64,000 nucleotides of DNA from NCBI GenBank assembly GCA_963664585.2, contig CAXXEO010000022.1, positions 1 to 64,000 on the forward strand, in the 5' to 3' direction. Made by a program: the position numbers and the translations under genes. This DNA is from G963664585 sp963664585 (GTDB lineage: Bacteria; Bacillota; Clostridia; Oscillospirales; Ruminococcaceae). Under the pieces are notes generated by a model. That model worked only from the letters and a program-made list of their open reading frames with translations. It made no database searches and was not told the origin of the DNA. Positions 61,922 through 64,000 of this stretch are shown piece after piece. Every line of letters begins with the position of its first letter. The first letter of the stretch is position 1.

Positions 61922-64000
61922 ATGGGCGGATTCGTTCATCTTCATGTTCATACCGAATACAGTCTGCTTGATGGTGCCTGTCGCATCACCGAGCTAGTTC
62001 ATCGTGCCAAGGAGATGGGTCAGTCGGCCGTAGCAATTACCGACCATGGCGTAATGTATGGTGTAATCGATTTTTATAAAGAGGCCAAAAAGAACGGAAT
62101 AAAGCCGATTATCGGATGTGAGGTCTATGTTGCCCCCCGGACGCGCTTTGACAAGGTTCACCGAATCGACAGTTCACCCTTTCACTTGGTTTTGTTATGC
62201 AAGAATGAGGTAGGTTATAAGAATCTGATCGCGCTGGTATCACAAGGTTATATTGATGGCTTTTATACAAAACCCAGGGTCGACATCGACCTACTCAGAG
62301 AACATAGCGAGGGTTTGATCGCGTTTTCCGCCTGTTTGGCGGGGCAGATTCCACGAGCCCTCATGGCGGGCGACTATGCGGTGGCTAAGAAAGCTGCCCT
62401 TGAATACCGTGATATTTTTGGTGCTGATAACTTCTTCATTGAGATACAAGATCACGGTATAGAAGAGCAGAAGCGCATACTGCCAGATCTTGTACGGCTG
62501 GCCAAAGAGATTAACGTGGGGCTTGTTGCCACGAACGACGCGCACTACATTGCCAAAGAAGACAGTCGTATGCAGCATATTCTGATGTGCATACAAACGA
62601 ACAGCACTGTGGAGGACAGCGATCTGGAGTTTCCCACAGAGGAATTCTATCTCAAAGACGAGCGTGAGATGGCGGCAGTTTTTCCCGGCCTTCCGGATGC
62701 GATTTCCAACACGCAGAAAATAGCCGACAGGTGCAACCTCGATTTCACCTTCGGCAAGATCATCCTTCCGAACTTTGTGGCGCCGGATGGGCGGCAGAAC
62801 AGCGAGTATTTTAGAAACCTCTGCCTGGCAGGGATGAAAAAATACTACGGCGAGAACCCCCCGCAGATGGTCGCAGACCGCATGGAGTATGAGCTTTCGG
62901 TCATTGAAAGTATGGGCTATGTCGATTATTTTCTGATTGTCCATGACTTTATCGCTTATGCGAAAAGCAAAGAAATACCGGTAGGACCTGGCCGCGGTTC
63001 GGGCGCCGGCAGTCTTGCCGCTTATTGTGTTGGGATTACAGGTATTGATCCCATCCAATACGGTTTGATCTTTGAACGCTTTTTAAACCCCGAGCGTGTC
63101 AGCATGCCGGACTTTGACATTGATTTCTGTTATGTACGCCGTCAGGAAGTGATCGACTATGTGGTAAAGCGTTATGGCTCGGACCACGTGGCACAGATTA
63201 TTACCTTTGGCACGATGGCTGCCCGCGGCTCAATACGAGATGTGGGCAGAGTACTGAAGCTCGGTTACCAAACAGTGGATACAGTGGCCAAGCTGGTGCC
63301 TATGGCTACCGGTATGACAATCGACAAGGCATTAAAGCAATCGGCGGAACTCCGTCTTTCCTATGAGCAAAGCCCGCAGATCCATGAGCTTATTGACATG
63401 GCAAAGAAGATTGAGGGGATGCCAAGACATGCTTCTATCCATGCAGCAGGTGTGGTGATCACAAAGGAAACAGTGGAAAGCTATGTGCCTTTACAGAAAA
63501 ACGACCAGTCCATCGTGACCCAGTTTCCCATGGGAACTCTGGAAGAGTTGGGCCTTCTGAAGATGGACTTTCTGGGTCTTCGAAATCTGACCGTAATCAG
63601 TGATGCTGAGAGGATGATCTGTCGACATACCCCTTGTTTTGACATCAATAAAATCCCCCTGAATGATAAAGTGGTTTATGATATGTTCTCCCAGGGGCAA
63701 ACGGAAGGCATATTCCAGTTTGAATCCGCCGGTATCAAGCAGGTATTGACACGCCTGAAGCCGGAATATATGGAAGACCTGATTGCTGTCACCTCCTTAT
63801 ACCGGCCCGGGCCCATGGATTCTATTCCGAGATATATTCAAAACCGGCATAATCCTGCTCTTGTTCGGTATAAAAACCCCCTTTTAAAGGACATACTGGA
63901 CGTAACTTATGGCTGTATCATCTATCAGGAGCAAGTCATGCAAATCTGCCGCCAACTTGCAGGCTTCTCTTATGGGAGGGCGGACCTTGTTCGTCGCGCT
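61922..64000 (+). CDS. dnaE: DNA polymerase III alpha subunit DnaE, 3' end outside window
   Basis: The replicative polymerase subunit runs open to the window edge (693 codons visible). It has an N-terminal PHP domain (HLHVHTEYSLLDGACRI, ITDHGVMYG, CEVYVAP), the GRGSGAGSLAAYCVGIT motif, the catalytic PDFDIDFC with two Asp, HAAGVVIT and LYRPGPMDSIP. It starts ATG 61922 behind GTGAGGGG, 10 bases after whiA. This is the DnaE class, not PolC. Confidence 0.97.
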   Translation, partial: MGGFVHLHVHTEYSLLDGACRITELVHRAKEMGQSAVAITDHGVMYGVIDFYKEAKKNGIKPIIGCEVYVAPRTRFDKVHRIDSSPFHLVLLCKNEVGYKNLIALVSQGYIDGFYTKPRVDIDLLREHSEGLIAFSACLAGQIPRALMAGDYAVAKKAALEYRDIFGADNFFIEIQDHGIEEQKRILPDLVRLAKEINVGLVATNDAHYIAKEDSRMQHILMCIQTNSTVEDSDLEFPTEEFYLKDEREMAAVFPGLPDAISNTQKIADRCNLDFTFGKIILPNFVAPDGRQNSEYFRNLCLAGMKKYYGENPPQMVADRMEYELSVIESMGYVDYFLIVHDFIAYAKSKEIPVGPGRGSGAGSLAAYCVGITGIDPIQYGLIFERFLNPERVSMPDFDIDFCYVRRQEVIDYVVKRYGSDHVAQIITFGTMAARGSIRDVGRVLKLGYQTVDTVAKLVPMATGMTIDKALKQSAELRLSYEQSPQIHELIDMAKKIEGMPRHASIHAAGVVITKETVESYVPLQKNDQSIVTQFPMGTLEELGLLKMDFLGLRNLTVISDAERMICRHTPCFDINKIPLNDKVVYDMFSQGQTEGIFQFESAGIKQVLTRLKPEYMEDLIAVTSLYRPGPMDSIPRYIQNRHNPALVRYKNPLLKDILDVTYGCIIYQEQVMQICRQLAGFSYGRADLVRRA

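Overview
This 64 kb stretch looks like the chromosome of an anaerobic, endospore-forming Firmicute of the class Clostridia, probably in the Ruminococcaceae/Oscillospiraceae area. The evidence is the Bacillus-like order spoVB-type flippase, mazG, HU, yabO, yabP, yabQ, divIC, yabR at 8.9-14.1 kb, a hprK-murB-rapZ-whiA-dnaE block at the right end, T-box leaders, a VanRS-type two-component pair and a dlt operon. Placement below class level is inference. No rRNA, tRNA or CRISPR array was seen.

Layout. 0-7.6 kb: recJ, relA/spoT, dtd, a metallo-hydrolase, hemZ and a nucleoside kinase on the + strand. 7.7-16.2 kb: a zinc-ribbon protein, the yab sporulation/division cluster, hpf and a 23S rRNA methyltransferase. 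Between 0.5 and 10.2 kb five loci (recJ, relA, the kinase, the zinc-ribbon gene and the flippase) carry about eleven single-base indels, mostly in homopolymers. Everything to the right is intact, so local sequence error is as likely as real decay. 16.6-25.7 kb: an MFS transporter, ireB-pheT-pheS on the minus strand behind a Phe T-box, a lipoprotein, an orphan MazF and an IS30-family element. 25.7-33.5 kb: a leucine-type T-box in front of an acyl-CoA ligase and a PASTA pseudokinase, then a TIM-barrel isomerase, aroD, a DsrE protein and an MFS exporter. 34-41 kb: a small AT-rich islet, then dltA-dltB-dltC-dltD with a dltX-like microprotein at the 3' end, and an M20 amidohydrolase. 41.7-49 kb: a two-component system, a holin/amidase lysis pair, a PilZ protein and a DUF4153 membrane protein. 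49-57.7 kb, mostly minus strand: nadE, rpsF-ssb-rpsR, galU, a RING-finger membrane protein and a glycosyltransferase, with prfB on plus. 57.9-64 kb: hprK, murB, rapZ, whiA and the 5' part of dnaE.

The main unexpected structure is a family of twelve near-identical intergenic elements (102 bp core plus a 2 bp target repeat). They have imperfect terminal inverted repeats and a perfect GC-rich central hairpin whose 3-nt loop is found in both orientations. One copy is split by the IS30-family element. Two further repeat families occur twice each, and the same GC-rich hairpin core turns up in other sequence backgrounds.

The most interesting regulatory find is the T-box at 25.7-26.0 kb. Its specifier reads CUC (Leu), aligned against the UUC specifier of the Phe T-box in the same window. 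It controls an acyl-CoA ligase, which fits leucine synthesis from isovalerate by activation and reductive carboxylation.
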